A stretch of 64,000 nt of DNA from Amycolatopsis thermophila (GTDB lineage: Bacteria > Actinomycetota > Actinomycetes > Mycobacteriales > Pseudonocardiaceae). The position numbers and the translations under genes were made by a program. Below are positions 7,776 to 15,110 of this stretch, one piece after another (positions within the stretch are counted from its first letter, which is position 1; every line of letters begins with the position of its first letter). Under the pieces are notes generated by a model. It was not told the DNA's origin and did no database searches. It was given only the letters and a program-made list of their open reading frames with translations. The DNA lies in NCBI RefSeq assembly GCF_030814215.1, contig NZ_JAUSUT010000001.1, positions 2,604,001-2,668,000 of the forward strand. Direction: 5' to 3'.

Positions 7776-8071
7776 CAGGCCGCCTCCTCGGTCACCACGT
7801 CGATCCGGACCGGCAGCGACCGCAACGACTCCCGCGTCGCCCGGCGTGCGGTCCGGCGAGCCCGCACCTGGTCGGTCAGCTCCCGCGACACCCGGAACAT
7901 CTCGGCATGCTCGGCAGCAGCCCAGCCACGCTCGGCTTCCTCGATCAGGGCGTCGATCTCGGCGATCTCAGCCGCCATCTGGTCCTCCCTCGCCTCCGCG
8001 GCGATGTCGTCGTCGAACAGCGGAAACAGCGCCTCTTTGGCTTCGCTGCTGGTGATCAACACGGTCTTCAT
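7775..8071 (-). CDS. Hypothetical coiled-coil protein (98 aa)
   Basis: The start MKTVLITSSEAKEALFPLF is followed by a long acidic helix (about 30-65, EDQMAAEIAEIDALIEEAER) and a very basic C-terminal half (RARRTARRATRESLR). The product is probably mostly helical. Its ATG at 8071 shares a base with the upstream stop. No family is recognised. Confidence 0.6.
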   Translation of the reverse strand: MKTVLITSSEAKEALFPLFDDDIAAEAREDQMAAEIAEIDALIEEAERGWAAAEHAEMFRVSRELTDQVRARRTARRATRESLRSLPVRIDVVTEEAA

Positions 8072-8370
8072 CAGGCAGCCCGCCCCTCGGTCGCCGTCCA
8101 GTGCGCGTCGGATCGCAGCTGCGCTCGCTGCCACCGCTGGTAGGCCAGCCCGGCGCGCTCGACCGCCGCGCCGTGTGCGACCTGCGCGTCCCGCAGCGCC
8201 ACCCGGTAGTCCGCGCGCATCGGTTGCTCGCTGGCCAGCTGGCGGAGTGACGCGATCCGCGAAGCCAGCCGGACCATGTCCCGCCGGGCGGCCAGGTACC
8301 CCTCGGCCGCCCGCTCTTCCGACAGGCGAAGCGCCACCAGAGCGGGACGCTCGATAACATTCGAATCCAT
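8071..8370 (-). CDS. Hypothetical helical protein, first gene of the element operon (99 aa)
   Basis: A helical protein (MDSNVIERPALVALRLSEER...) rich in Arg and Ala, with no recognised domain. The ATG at 8370 has a GAGAAGAG site. Because nothing on the minus strand lies upstream until the 8371-8832 control region, this is the likely first gene of the roughly 8-kb operon that ends near 87. Confidence 0.62.
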   Translation of the reverse strand: MDSNVIERPALVALRLSEERAAEGYLAARRDMVRLASRIASLRQLASEQPMRADYRVALRDAQVAHGAAVERAGLAYQRWQRAQLRSDAHWTATEGRAA

Positions 8371-8832
8371 ATCAACTCTTCTCGTTAAAAAGGAAATGGA
8401 CAGATATGAACGGGCGGTGGTGCGACTCATGCTGCGTCGCACCACGCACCCGATGTCGCTCTGACCAGCAGTGATGACAGTGTCAGAGGATGGTGAATTG
8501 CATTTTGCCCAGTTTCTTGCATCAGGGCGACGGACTAGGCGGGTCGCTTACGGCTTAGCTACCTGTCCGCCCCTGGCTTTTCTCCGAGCCAGGCCGGGTA
8601 AATGAAGTTTTCAAACAACAGAAATGGGTTCCGCCGAGGCCGCCGCGGCCGGTCCTTGTGGGCCTTGAAGTCCGACCTGCCGTCGCGGCGATGCGCTAAA
8701 AGTAGCGCTACTAGTAGCGCTACGACAACGCGTCCGATCGGGTGAAGGTCGCGGTGGTGTGGTGAGCTGAAACCAATCTCAGGCGAAAATCGCTACCATT
8801 TGCGCTGGTAGTAGCGCTATCTCGGAGGCTGT
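8371..8832. promoter_or_regulatory. Divergent control region of the element
   Basis: This 462-bp gap separates the minus-strand operon from the plus-strand HTH gene. GTAGCGCTAC occurs at 8702-8711 and 8714-8723, and GTAGCGCTAT at 8811-8820, just before the HTH gene start; these are likely operators for that regulator. A perfect 10-bp inverted repeat lies at 8417-8426/8436-8445, in the operon leader, and a 7-bp hairpin at 8573-8594. The AT content is higher than in the neighbouring genes. Confidence 0.65.
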
Positions 8833-9162
8833 ATGGCGAAGGACTGGCAAGCTGTAGCGAAGGCGATCAACACCCGAATGGCGGAGCGCTCCATCGGTCA
8901 AGCGGAGCTGGCCAACCAGGCTCGTGTCGCTGTAGCTACATTGCGGCAGATCCAGCACGGCGTTCCGAAGGAGCGCAACCCGCGCACCCTTGCGGCACTC
9001 TCCGAGGCCTTGGGGTGGCCGGCGAACCACCTTGAGCAGATCGCGGCTGGACAGGAACCGGACGGTGCCCCGGATCGGCTCGCGCAGCTCGAATCTGCAT
9101 TGGCCGGGCTCCAGGAGCGGGTTGTCGCGCTTGAGCAGCGGATCGAGTCCGAGCGCGGCTAG
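8833..9162 (+). CDS. HTH (Cro/C1-like) regulator with C-terminal coiled coil
   Basis: The first 70 residues (AKAINTRMAERSIGQAELAN, then VAVATLRQIQHG) form a lambda-repressor-like HTH; residues 75-109 (DRLAQLESALAGLQERVVAL) form a dimerising coiled coil. GGAGG lies before the ATG at 8833. The palindrome at 8811-8820 overlaps its own promoter region, so autorepression and control of the divergent transfer operon are likely, as for KorSA-type regulators. The stop overlaps the convergent gene by 4 bases. Confidence 0.75.
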   Translation: MAKDWQAVAKAINTRMAERSIGQAELANQARVAVATLRQIQHGVPKERNPRTLAALSEALGWPANHLEQIAAGQEPDGAPDRLAQLESALAGLQERVVALEQRIESERG

Positions 9163-9368
9163 CTGGCAACCTGCCGGATGAACGTCGCGACGCCGTCGAT
9201 CACCCGGCCGGCTGCGCTCGCGAGCGTCTTGGCCCAAGTCGCCGCGTCGCTGGGGTGCTTAATCACCACGGCGAGGGCCGCGACGGTGACCAAGACGCCG
9301 ATCAGCTTCGGAAGGATGGTTCCGCCTCCGCTGGTTGGCAGCGGAACCATGTTGCTCTTCTTGCCCAT
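9159..9368 (-). CDS. Small single-pass membrane protein (69 aa)
   Basis: A Gly/Pro-rich N-terminus leads into the helix LIGVLVTVAALAVVI, then KHP and an amphipathic tail. The plan matches the 58-residue protein at 5357 (helix then VKNP). The ATG at 9368 has a CGAGGTAAC leader. It converges on the HTH gene and their stop codons interlock (CTAG). Function unknown. Confidence 0.55.
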   Translation of the reverse strand: MGKKSNMVPLPTSGGGTILPKLIGVLVTVAALAVVIKHPSDAATWAKTLASAAGRVIDGVATFIRQVAS

Positions 9369-9480
9369 CGTTACCTCGCCTCGGTGGGGGTTCGTGTTCG
9401 CTGTCATGAACCAAGAACACCACCGAGGAGGCCGTGCTGGTAGGCGTTGCGCAGTCGCGTCCGCGCTATTCCGGAAAGGA

Positions 9481-10419
9481 CTATTCCGGGGTGGCATACG
9501 CGCTGGTCAGGGCCTTCCAGCCGTCCGAAAGAATCTGCGACAAATCCGAGTTCGGGGCTTGCCAACCTAGTTCGTCGCGGATGCGCTGGCTGTCCGCGAG
9601 CAGCACGCGGGGCTCGTTCGCGGGTGGGTTCCGCGTGATTCGGACCGGGCGACCGGTGATCTGCTCGGCGGCCGCGAGAACGTCGTTGATGGACGTCTCG
9701 CGGCCGCTGCCGACGTTGTAGGCGCGCCACTCGCCAGGGGTGCACGACTCGATGGCGAGGACGAAGGCGTGCGCCATGTCGGCGACGTGCACGAAGTCGC
9801 GGACGGCGGAGCCGTCGCCGTTGACGCCCAGCTCGTCGGCCAGGCCGGCCTGGACGGCGAGCACCTTGGGGATCAGGCGGGTGAAGTCGCGGTCCGGGTG
9901 GCCGTCGACGGCGCCGGCGATGTTGAACGCGCGCAAGCTGGTCACTCCAAGCTGACCGGTTGCCGCGACGTTCGCCGCCGCGAGGTCGGCCGCGGCTTTG
10001 GTCGCTCCGTACGGGTTCGTAGGAGCGATCGGCGCGTCTTCGTTGATGGGCTGGGTGGTCGGGGTGCCGTAGACGGCTGCCGTCGACGCGAGCACGAGCT
10101 TGGCCGGCGCGTCCCGGTCGGTGAGGGCTTCGAGCACGTTGAGCGTGCCGTTGACGTTGGTGCGCCAGTAGGGCAAGGGATCGGCCAGGGACTCGCGAAC
10201 TCGAGCGCGCGCCGCGAGGTGGCACACGCCGTCGACGTCGCGGATCGCTTCGCGGAGGCTGGCCGGGTCTTCGACGTTCCCGACTGCCATTGCCGCTGCC
10301 TGCCGTGGAGCGTTGGCGGCGTCGCGCACGAACGCCACCGGCTCGTGTCCCCGCTCGGCGAGGGCAGCGACGACCGCGTGTCCGAGGTACCCGGCAGCGC
10401 CGGTGACGAGAACGCGCAC
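9481..10419 (-). CDS. NAD-dependent epimerase/dehydratase (extended SDR)
   Basis: A 312-residue GalE-like protein with the NAD-binding GAAGYLG (residues 7-13), the VYGTP strand, and the catalytic YGATK (Tyr-x3-Lys) near residue 140. VRDFVHVADMAHAFVLAIE is the usual sugar-nucleotide epimerase segment. The substrate is unknown; a UDP- or dTDP-sugar is typical. It starts with GTG four bases after the XRE gene stop, so the two form one transcription unit. It has no obvious transfer role and looks like cargo. Confidence 0.85.
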   Translation of the reverse strand: MRVLVTGAAGYLGHAVVAALAERGHEPVAFVRDAANAPRQAAAMAVGNVEDPASLREAIRDVDGVCHLAARARVRESLADPLPYWRTNVNGTLNVLEALTDRDAPAKLVLASTAAVYGTPTTQPINEDAPIAPTNPYGATKAAADLAAANVAATGQLGVTSLRAFNIAGAVDGHPDRDFTRLIPKVLAVQAGLADELGVNGDGSAVRDFVHVADMAHAFVLAIESCTPGEWRAYNVGSGRETSINDVLAAAEQITGRPVRITRNPPANEPRVLLADSQRIRDELGWQAPNSDLSQILSDGWKALTSAYATPE

Positions 10420-10423
10420 GTGT

Positions 10424-11890
10424 TCAGCTTGCCAGGAGCGTGTTCCGGTGCTGCCAGGCCAGCTCGATGCACGCCCGCGAGATCGGCGACAGCGGTTCCG
10501 ACTTCAGCCGCTCGCGCGACTCGGTGTTGAAGGGGATGCCGACGGTCGGCCGGGACGCGTCGGTGCTGACGGCGGCACCTTCCTCGTTGACCTCGACCAT
10601 GCCGGCGAAGAGCTGGTCGAACACCGGTCCCTCGACGACGGCGACGGTCAGCAGCTCCACCCACAGGGTCAGCGGTTCGAGCACAACCGCGCAGGTGAAG
10701 ACCCGGAAGTCACCGGCCGCGCGAGCTGCCGCGAAGGACCGGAACGGCTCGTCGTGCTCGTAATCGATCGGGTCTAGGGAGTTGCCGTCGTGCTCGGGGT
10801 TGCCGAGGAACTCTTCGGAGTACTCGCGCTGAATGTTGCGCCACAGGGAGAAGTCGTTGGCCTGGTGCGCGGGCGCCAGGGCGGCGGGCTGGAACACCCC
10901 GGCGGGGATGACGTGGAACATTCCACCGGCGACCGCGGTGGCCTTGGCGTCGCGGCGGTGCAGGTACATCCGGTGCCCGTCGATCGGGTCGCGCCGGATG
11001 GTCAGGGTGTTGATGCTGGGCAGCATCGGGCGGGCGAGCAGGTCGAACGGGTCGGTGATGTGGCGGCGCAGCGGCAGGTGGGCGAGGCTGGGTCGCTTCC
11101 GGCCGGCGCGGAGCCAGGCGTCGGCGAACTCGTGGGCCGCGGCCTCGCAGACGTCCAGCACGTCGAAGTAGGTGGTGTAGCTGAATCCGAGGCGGCCCTT
11201 GTCGCCGGTCCAGTCGACCTCGGCGAGCCGGTAGCTGACGCGGTTGTCCAGCAGCTTCGGTCGGGCGAGGTCGCGCAGGGCGCGGGAGTAGAGCCGGAAG
11301 TGCTCGCCGTCCGCGGCGAGCGGCCGGACGCTCTCGGTCTGCTCGATGCCGCCCGTGATGGCCGGCTTGGGCAGGGCCTCGGCGAGCCAGTACAGCTCGA
11401 TGTCGGACAGCTCGACCGGCTCGGAGGGCAGCCAGCCCGGCTGGGTCAGGACGGTGGTGCCGGGGATGCAGTGGGCCTGCGGGTACAGCTCGGACGCGAG
11501 GTCGCCGAGCCGGGCACGGTTCGCGTTCAGCTCACGTCGCACGAGCTTCCAGTGCTCCTGGCTCTCGTGCGGGGCGCCGGCCTCGCTGACCTGCCCGGGC
11601 TTCGGGACGGCGTCCGCGGAGTGGTCCGGGAGGACGCCCAGCCGCTCTGGTGGGATGTGCAGCTTGGCCGCGATCCACCGCAGCTCGGCCAGGCCGGGCA
11701 CGAGCTTGCCCTTCTCGACCTTCGACACCCAGGATTGCGTGGTGTTGAGCAGGTCAGCGGCTTCCTGCTGGGTGAGGTTGTGGTGCTGCCGGTACCAGCG
11801 GATGACCTCGCCGGCGTCGGAACCGTCCGGGGGCGCGGCGACTGCCTGGGCCACGTGAAGCCACCTTTCAGTGTCTGCGCTATCAGCCAT
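10424..11890 (-). CDS. XRE-type HTH protein with Nudix-like C-terminal domain
   Basis: This 488-residue protein has an HTH at about 25-80 (QHHNLTQQEAADLL, TTQSWVSKVEKGK). A middle region of unknown fold (about 115-285) follows. The C-terminal part has YLHRRD, AGGMFHVIPAGVFQP (321-335) and REYSEEFLG (355-363), which recalls a Nudix core, though the box is not canonical: spacing is long and one residue is inserted. It may sense a nucleotide ligand and regulate the epimerase gene that follows it. The ATG at 11890 has a GGGGGACGGA leader. Confidence 0.7.
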   Translation of the reverse strand: MADSADTERWLHVAQAVAAPPDGSDAGEVIRWYRQHHNLTQQEAADLLNTTQSWVSKVEKGKLVPGLAELRWIAAKLHIPPERLGVLPDHSADAVPKPGQVSEAGAPHESQEHWKLVRRELNANRARLGDLASELYPQAHCIPGTTVLTQPGWLPSEPVELSDIELYWLAEALPKPAITGGIEQTESVRPLAADGEHFRLYSRALRDLARPKLLDNRVSYRLAEVDWTGDKGRLGFSYTTYFDVLDVCEAAAHEFADAWLRAGRKRPSLAHLPLRRHITDPFDLLARPMLPSINTLTIRRDPIDGHRMYLHRRDAKATAVAGGMFHVIPAGVFQPAALAPAHQANDFSLWRNIQREYSEEFLGNPEHDGNSLDPIDYEHDEPFRSFAAARAAGDFRVFTCAVVLEPLTLWVELLTVAVVEGPVFDQLFAGMVEVNEEGAAVSTDASRPTVGIPFNTESRERLKSEPLSPISRACIELAWQHRNTLLAS

Positions 11891-12118
11891 TCCGTCCCCC
11901 GGCTCTCTGTCGTCTTTCCGCCAGGGTATTGGAGCCTGCGGTACCTTGTCGTCCACCTTGAGAACGTTGCATCGGCGTGGTGTGGAATCAATCGCCGTGG
12001 TATCCTTCGCCCGCCGAATGCGATGCTTCATAACACGGTCGAACCATCACCAGAGGTCTTCGGACTGGTTCACGTTAACCTTATGCGGTAAAGTTTTAAC
12101 CTGAAAGGACTGCATGAG
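11891..12118. promoter_or_regulatory. Divergent AT-rich promoter region between the XRE and TIR genes
   Basis: This stretch is clearly richer in A and T than its left flank. GTTAACC at 12073-12079 and TTTAACC near 12095 form a loose direct repeat just upstream of the TIR gene. No exact promoter can be fixed. Control of the TIR gene by the divergent XRE protein is possible from position. Confidence 0.4.
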
Positions 12119-13018
12119 TTGAAGGTGTTTCTCAGTTGGTCTGGCGACTACAGTCGTGATGTCGCAGGTGCCTTTGGTGAGTTCTTACGGTTTCTGATCG
12201 ATGAAGTTGATCCTTTCGTGTCGACCAATATGGACCCGGGCACGCGTTGGTTAGACAAGTTGTCGACAGAATTAGAATTGACCAATTTTGGCATCGTGTT
12301 TGTAACGCGTGAGAATCAGCAAAAGCCGTGGTTGAATTTTGAGGCGGGAGCGTTAGCGAAGAGCGTTGAACATGGCCGGGTCATCCCTATTGCGATCGAC
12401 TTAAAGACCACTGATATAGATCCTCCTCTTGGGCAGTTTCAAGTTCAGGCACTTGATGAAGAGTCGGTGCGTCGCGTAGTCGAGCAGCTGAATTCGGCTG
12501 CCGACCGGCCGTTGAAATCCGACATATTGAACGCAAAGTTCGATAAATGGTGGCCGGACTTTAATTCACGACTGGATGCCATAGGGGCGAATATTGGGAA
12601 GAGTACCGTCTCTGCTCCCGTTCGCGATGACCGCGACATCCTCGAAGAAGTGCTCGCCACCGTACGTGAGATAGCTCGCTCGACCAGGAGTAAGGAGTCG
12701 GATCTGGTTTGGGGGGATCTGGCGTCGCGCCCTTCTTTCGAAGATTTCCTGAGGGCAAGACGGTCCCCCTCATCTTCAAAGCTCTCGCCTAATGCTCTCG
12801 AAACCATTCTGCGCCTGGACGCCACGTCGCGTCCTCTTTCGTCGGACATGGTTTCGCACCTAGTCGGTGCTTTCAAGATTAAAGAGCACGGAGATGGCGC
12901 ACTCACTCTATACTACAAAGATTCCCCTCATGCTAAGGAAAGAGAGTTGATTGACATAATATCCAAGGCGATGAAGGTTAGGATCAACGTGGTTGTGGGA
13001 GAGGGTGGGGACGATTAA
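12119..13018 (+). CDS. TIR-domain protein, candidate anti-phage effector
   Basis: Residues 1-125 form a TIR domain: KVFLSWSG at the start, STNMDPGTRW, then FGIVFVTRENQQKPWLNFE with E75 in the position of the catalytic glutamate of TIR NADases. Residues about 165-299 form a charged helical domain of unknown type. The TTG at 12119 has an AAAGGA site; the ATG at 12114 is followed at once by a stop. Base composition is near half G+C in the line I counted, against the GC-rich neighbours, so it was probably acquired separately. No partner such as a ThsA or SAVED protein is visible. Confidence 0.8.
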   Translation: MKVFLSWSGDYSRDVAGAFGEFLRFLIDEVDPFVSTNMDPGTRWLDKLSTELELTNFGIVFVTRENQQKPWLNFEAGALAKSVEHGRVIPIAIDLKTTDIDPPLGQFQVQALDEESVRRVVEQLNSAADRPLKSDILNAKFDKWWPDFNSRLDAIGANIGKSTVSAPVRDDRDILEEVLATVREIARSTRSKESDLVWGDLASRPSFEDFLRARRSPSSSKLSPNALETILRLDATSRPLSSDMVSHLVGAFKIKEHGDGALTLYYKDSPHAKERELIDIISKAMKVRINVVVGEGGDD

Positions 13019-13499
13019 CTCCGGGGAATTATCGATCAGCGCTTGTACTTGATCTGGCGCGCGGCCCGTGTGCGGCGCATCGACATTCTTGTCGCGGCGG
13101 CCCGCTGCGGCCTGTGGAACCTCCAGAGGCAATCAAGGGCGCAGGTCTCAATCACCGAAGATGGTGGCTCCGCCGCACGCACGGCTAGGCCGCGGTCGTC
13201 TCAGTTATCGTCTCAGTCTTCAGGGGCCAGCAAGGGCCGCGATAGGACGTGTGGTTTCCTGAACTGGGCGTTTGCCTGACAGGTACCGACATGCATCTCG
13301 TACCCCACAGCTTGTAAACAGCGGGTCTGCGGCGGCTGCTCGTCGCGCCCGACAAGCGGCGAGGGGGACGGTTGGGCGGCCGACCGGTGCTCACTTCGGG
13401 TCTCAGTCACCTGCGGTCGCCAAGGTTCTCGAACGTTCATCGAATGGCCTGACCAGCGGTTTCAGGTCGGAAGTACCTTGCTGAACCGATTACCTGAGA
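13019..13499. promoter_or_regulatory. Gene-free element end with repeated GTCTCA boxes
   Basis: I see no convincing gene in this 481-bp stretch. GTCTCAATCACC lies at 13145-13156, GTCTCAGTTATC and GTCTCAGTCTTC are adjacent at 13198-13209 and 13210-13221, GTCTCAGTCACC lies at 13400-13411, and an inverted copy (ATTACCTGAGAC) at 13489-13500 touches the tRNA fragment. The spacing beside an attachment core suggests arm-type sites for a tyrosine integrase. Confidence 0.5.
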
Positions 13500-13544
13500 C
13501 CTGAAAAGCGGAAGGTCGCCGGTTCGACCCCGGCCCTGGCCACC
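13500..13544 (+). other. attR: 3' fragment of tRNA-Phe(GAA)
   Basis: The sequence begins in the anticodon loop (CTGAAAA, with anticodon GAA), continues through the 3' anticodon stem GCGGA, the T arm GCCGG-TTCGACC-CCGGC and the acceptor strand CCTGGCC with discriminator A. The matching 5' half of the tRNA is absent: the bases before the loop do not pair. This is the copied 3' end left when an element inserts in tRNA-Phe, with crossover near the anticodon loop. The intact tRNA should lie at the far left junction. Confidence 0.85.
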
Positions 13545-13553
13545 TTCCGAAGA

Positions 13554-13583
13554 GCCGCTCCGATGCAGGTCGGGCGGTTTTTT
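13554..13583 (+). terminator. Terminator of the original tRNA-Phe gene
   Basis: A stem of CCGCTCCGA against TCGGGCGG with one bulge is followed by six T residues at 13578-13583. It lies just past the tRNA fragment and is the first chromosomal sequence after the element. Confidence 0.65.
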
Positions 13584-13632
13584 CATGCCCGCGGTCTGCA
13601 GTGGTGCTGTCCGGCGGTGATCTACTCAGCTT

Positions 13633-14088
13633 GTGACGGACAGGTACCCGGAGCTACGCGTCGATCGGGATGTGAGGGTCGTCCAGGGCGATCACTATCA
13701 CCGGGCTCGGTTGCGTGGTTGGTTGGATGGCTATGACGGGCCGCAAGCGGTCTACCGGCTTGAGCTGCTTACCCGCCAGGGGACGTACGGAGGTCCCTAT
13801 ACGGCGACCGGCCCGGACATGTTCGAGGCGTTGGTGCGACTGCGGCGTCAGTTGGAAGCGGAAGGGCTCAGCATCGCGGTCCAAGGCTCCCGGCGTGACA
13901 CCTACCCCAGCGGGATGGCGCGCGACATGGGGGGCGGGGAGCGGGTGTATGTCCTACGTCCGGGACAGGCAGCCCGCGGTGACGACCTCGTGGACACCTT
14001 CGCCGAAGCGTCGCTCGACCAGTTGGCGACAGTCGAGGAACAGCGCACCTTCTGGGAAGCATGGCTCAAGGACACGGACGAGGCGTAA
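13633..14088 (+). CDS. Hypothetical protein (151 aa)
   Basis: A soluble, charged protein without recognised family. It contains RVVQGDHYHRARLRGWLDGY and a central VYVLRPGQ strand, and ends in an acidic helix EEQRTFWEAWLKDTDEA. The GTG start at 13633 lacks a clear ribosome site. A hairpin follows at 14139-14158. Confidence 0.6.
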   Translation: MTDRYPELRVDRDVRVVQGDHYHRARLRGWLDGYDGPQAVYRLELLTRQGTYGGPYTATGPDMFEALVRLRRQLEAEGLSIAVQGSRRDTYPSGMARDMGGGERVYVLRPGQAARGDDLVDTFAEASLDQLATVEEQRTFWEAWLKDTDEA

Positions 14089-14138
14089 GCATGGTCTTGT
14101 TGCCAGCCTTTCCGGAATCGAGTAGTCGCCGGCCGGAG

Positions 14139-14158
14139 CGGCGCGTTTACGCGCCGCC
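14139..14158 (+). terminator. Hairpin downstream of the hypothetical gene
   Basis: GCGGCGCG at 14139-14146 and CGCGCCGC at 14151-14158 pair perfectly around a TTTA loop. It stands 50 bases after the stop at 14088. No other feature is seen in the 14089-14313 gap. Confidence 0.5.
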
Positions 14159-14313
14159 TTGATGAACCAGGTGAAGCGGGGCGATCCAGGGTCAACCCGT
14201 GCCGGATCCCGGGCGCTGGTCCCGACAAGGCCAAGGAACGGGGAATCGCGACACCGGGCCAGGCGGCGGAGCCGGTTGAGGCGACCATTCCTCGGAGGGC
14301 GGCCGTGCTGCTC

Positions 14314-14919
14314 TCAGCCGATGTGGAACGAGGCGATCACCCCGAGCCCGCTCAGCACACCGACGAGCGTCAGTGCCGCGCAGGCGACGACGGCGGACAG
14401 CACCCACGCGCGGCGCCTGTGCGCCGCGACCAGGGTGAGACCGAGCGCCCCCCAGAGCAGGCCCTCGATCAGGAACCACGGCTCGTTCAGCAGCAGGTCC
14501 TGCAGATCCGCGGCCCCCCGGTCGAAGGAGGACCAGAAGGACGCCTGCAGTTCGGTCGGGTGCACGCCGGTCACGCTGAGCACCCGGAGCGTTCCGTCGA
14601 CCAACGCGTGCATGCAGCACCCGACAGCCGCGATCCAGCTGACCGCCGGAAGAGCCCGCCGGAGCGCGGCCACCCGGACCGCGACCAGTGGCAGCACCGC
14701 GGCGACGAGGATGATCGCGGCCCCGGCCGCGTTGACGGCGCGGAACCGCTCTCCGGAGACCGGCTCGCCGATCATGCCGAGCGTTCCCCCGACCGCGTAG
14801 TAGGCGCGGTAAGCCGCGTACGCGAACGCCCACACGGCCAGCGCGACAGCGATGCGCCGGGCCTGCCTCGTGTCCGAGGGCGGGGCGAAACCGCGTGGCA
14901 TCGTGGCTGCTGTCCCCAT
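14314..14919 (-). CDS. Multi-pass membrane protein of unknown function (201 aa)
   Basis: Four or five hydrophobic segments are visible: about 20-40 (VALAVWAFAYAAYRAYYAV), 65-85 (AAIILVAAVLPLVAV), 95-115, 150-165 (WFLIEGLLWGALGLTLV) and 175-200. The YYAVGGTLGMIG motif recalls small DUF3995-type proteins, but the fit is weak. The ATG at 14919 was chosen because a GGGAAG site lies nine bases upstream; a GTG at 14937 is possible. Confidence 0.65.
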   Translation of the reverse strand: MGTAATMPRGFAPPSDTRQARRIAVALAVWAFAYAAYRAYYAVGGTLGMIGEPVSGERFRAVNAAGAAIILVAAVLPLVAVRVAALRRALPAVSWIAAVGCCMHALVDGTLRVLSVTGVHPTELQASFWSSFDRGAADLQDLLLNEPWFLIEGLLWGALGLTLVAAHRRRAWVLSAVVACAALTLVGVLSGLGVIASFHIG

Positions 14920-15110
14920 CTCGTCAGCTTCCCGCACCCGCCCTGAGGGTCCCCTGAGGACGGAGTCCCACGATCAGGTGGCCCTCGTCCTCGCGGTGGG
15001 GCTCGTTGTGGTTCGCTCGATCACTCCGGCCGCGAGTGTCGAGAACGCGGCCCCGGCTCCGTCTCAGGGCTACGAGCGGCCACGAGGGCCGCGCGACACG
15101 GGAGGTAATC

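Larger units (their letters stand above)
1..13544. mobile_element. Right part of an AICE-type integrative and conjugative element
   Basis: An FtsK/TraB-like translocase, a DUF2637 spread-type protein, a Nudix hydrolase, an HTH regulator and a long train of overlapping small genes form the usual backbone of actinomycete integrative and conjugative elements such as pSAM2. The right limit is set by a 3' fragment of tRNA-Phe at 13500-13544. No integrase, excisionase or replication initiator is visible, so the left end must lie outside the window. The calls rest on protein content; the boundary rests on the tRNA fragment. Confidence 0.85.

Noticed and set aside
12114..12121. ATG at 12114 as start of the TIR gene
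   Set aside because: It reads ATG AGT TGA, a stop after two codons, and is out of frame; the TTG at 12119 opens the TIR frame.
13043..13279. Small plus-strand frame before attR
   Set aside because: No ribosome site or motif, and it covers the GTCTCA boxes; I treat the stretch as non-coding.
13500..13544. A complete tRNA-Phe gene
   Set aside because: The 5' acceptor, D arm and 5' anticodon stem are missing, so it is only the duplicated 3' end.
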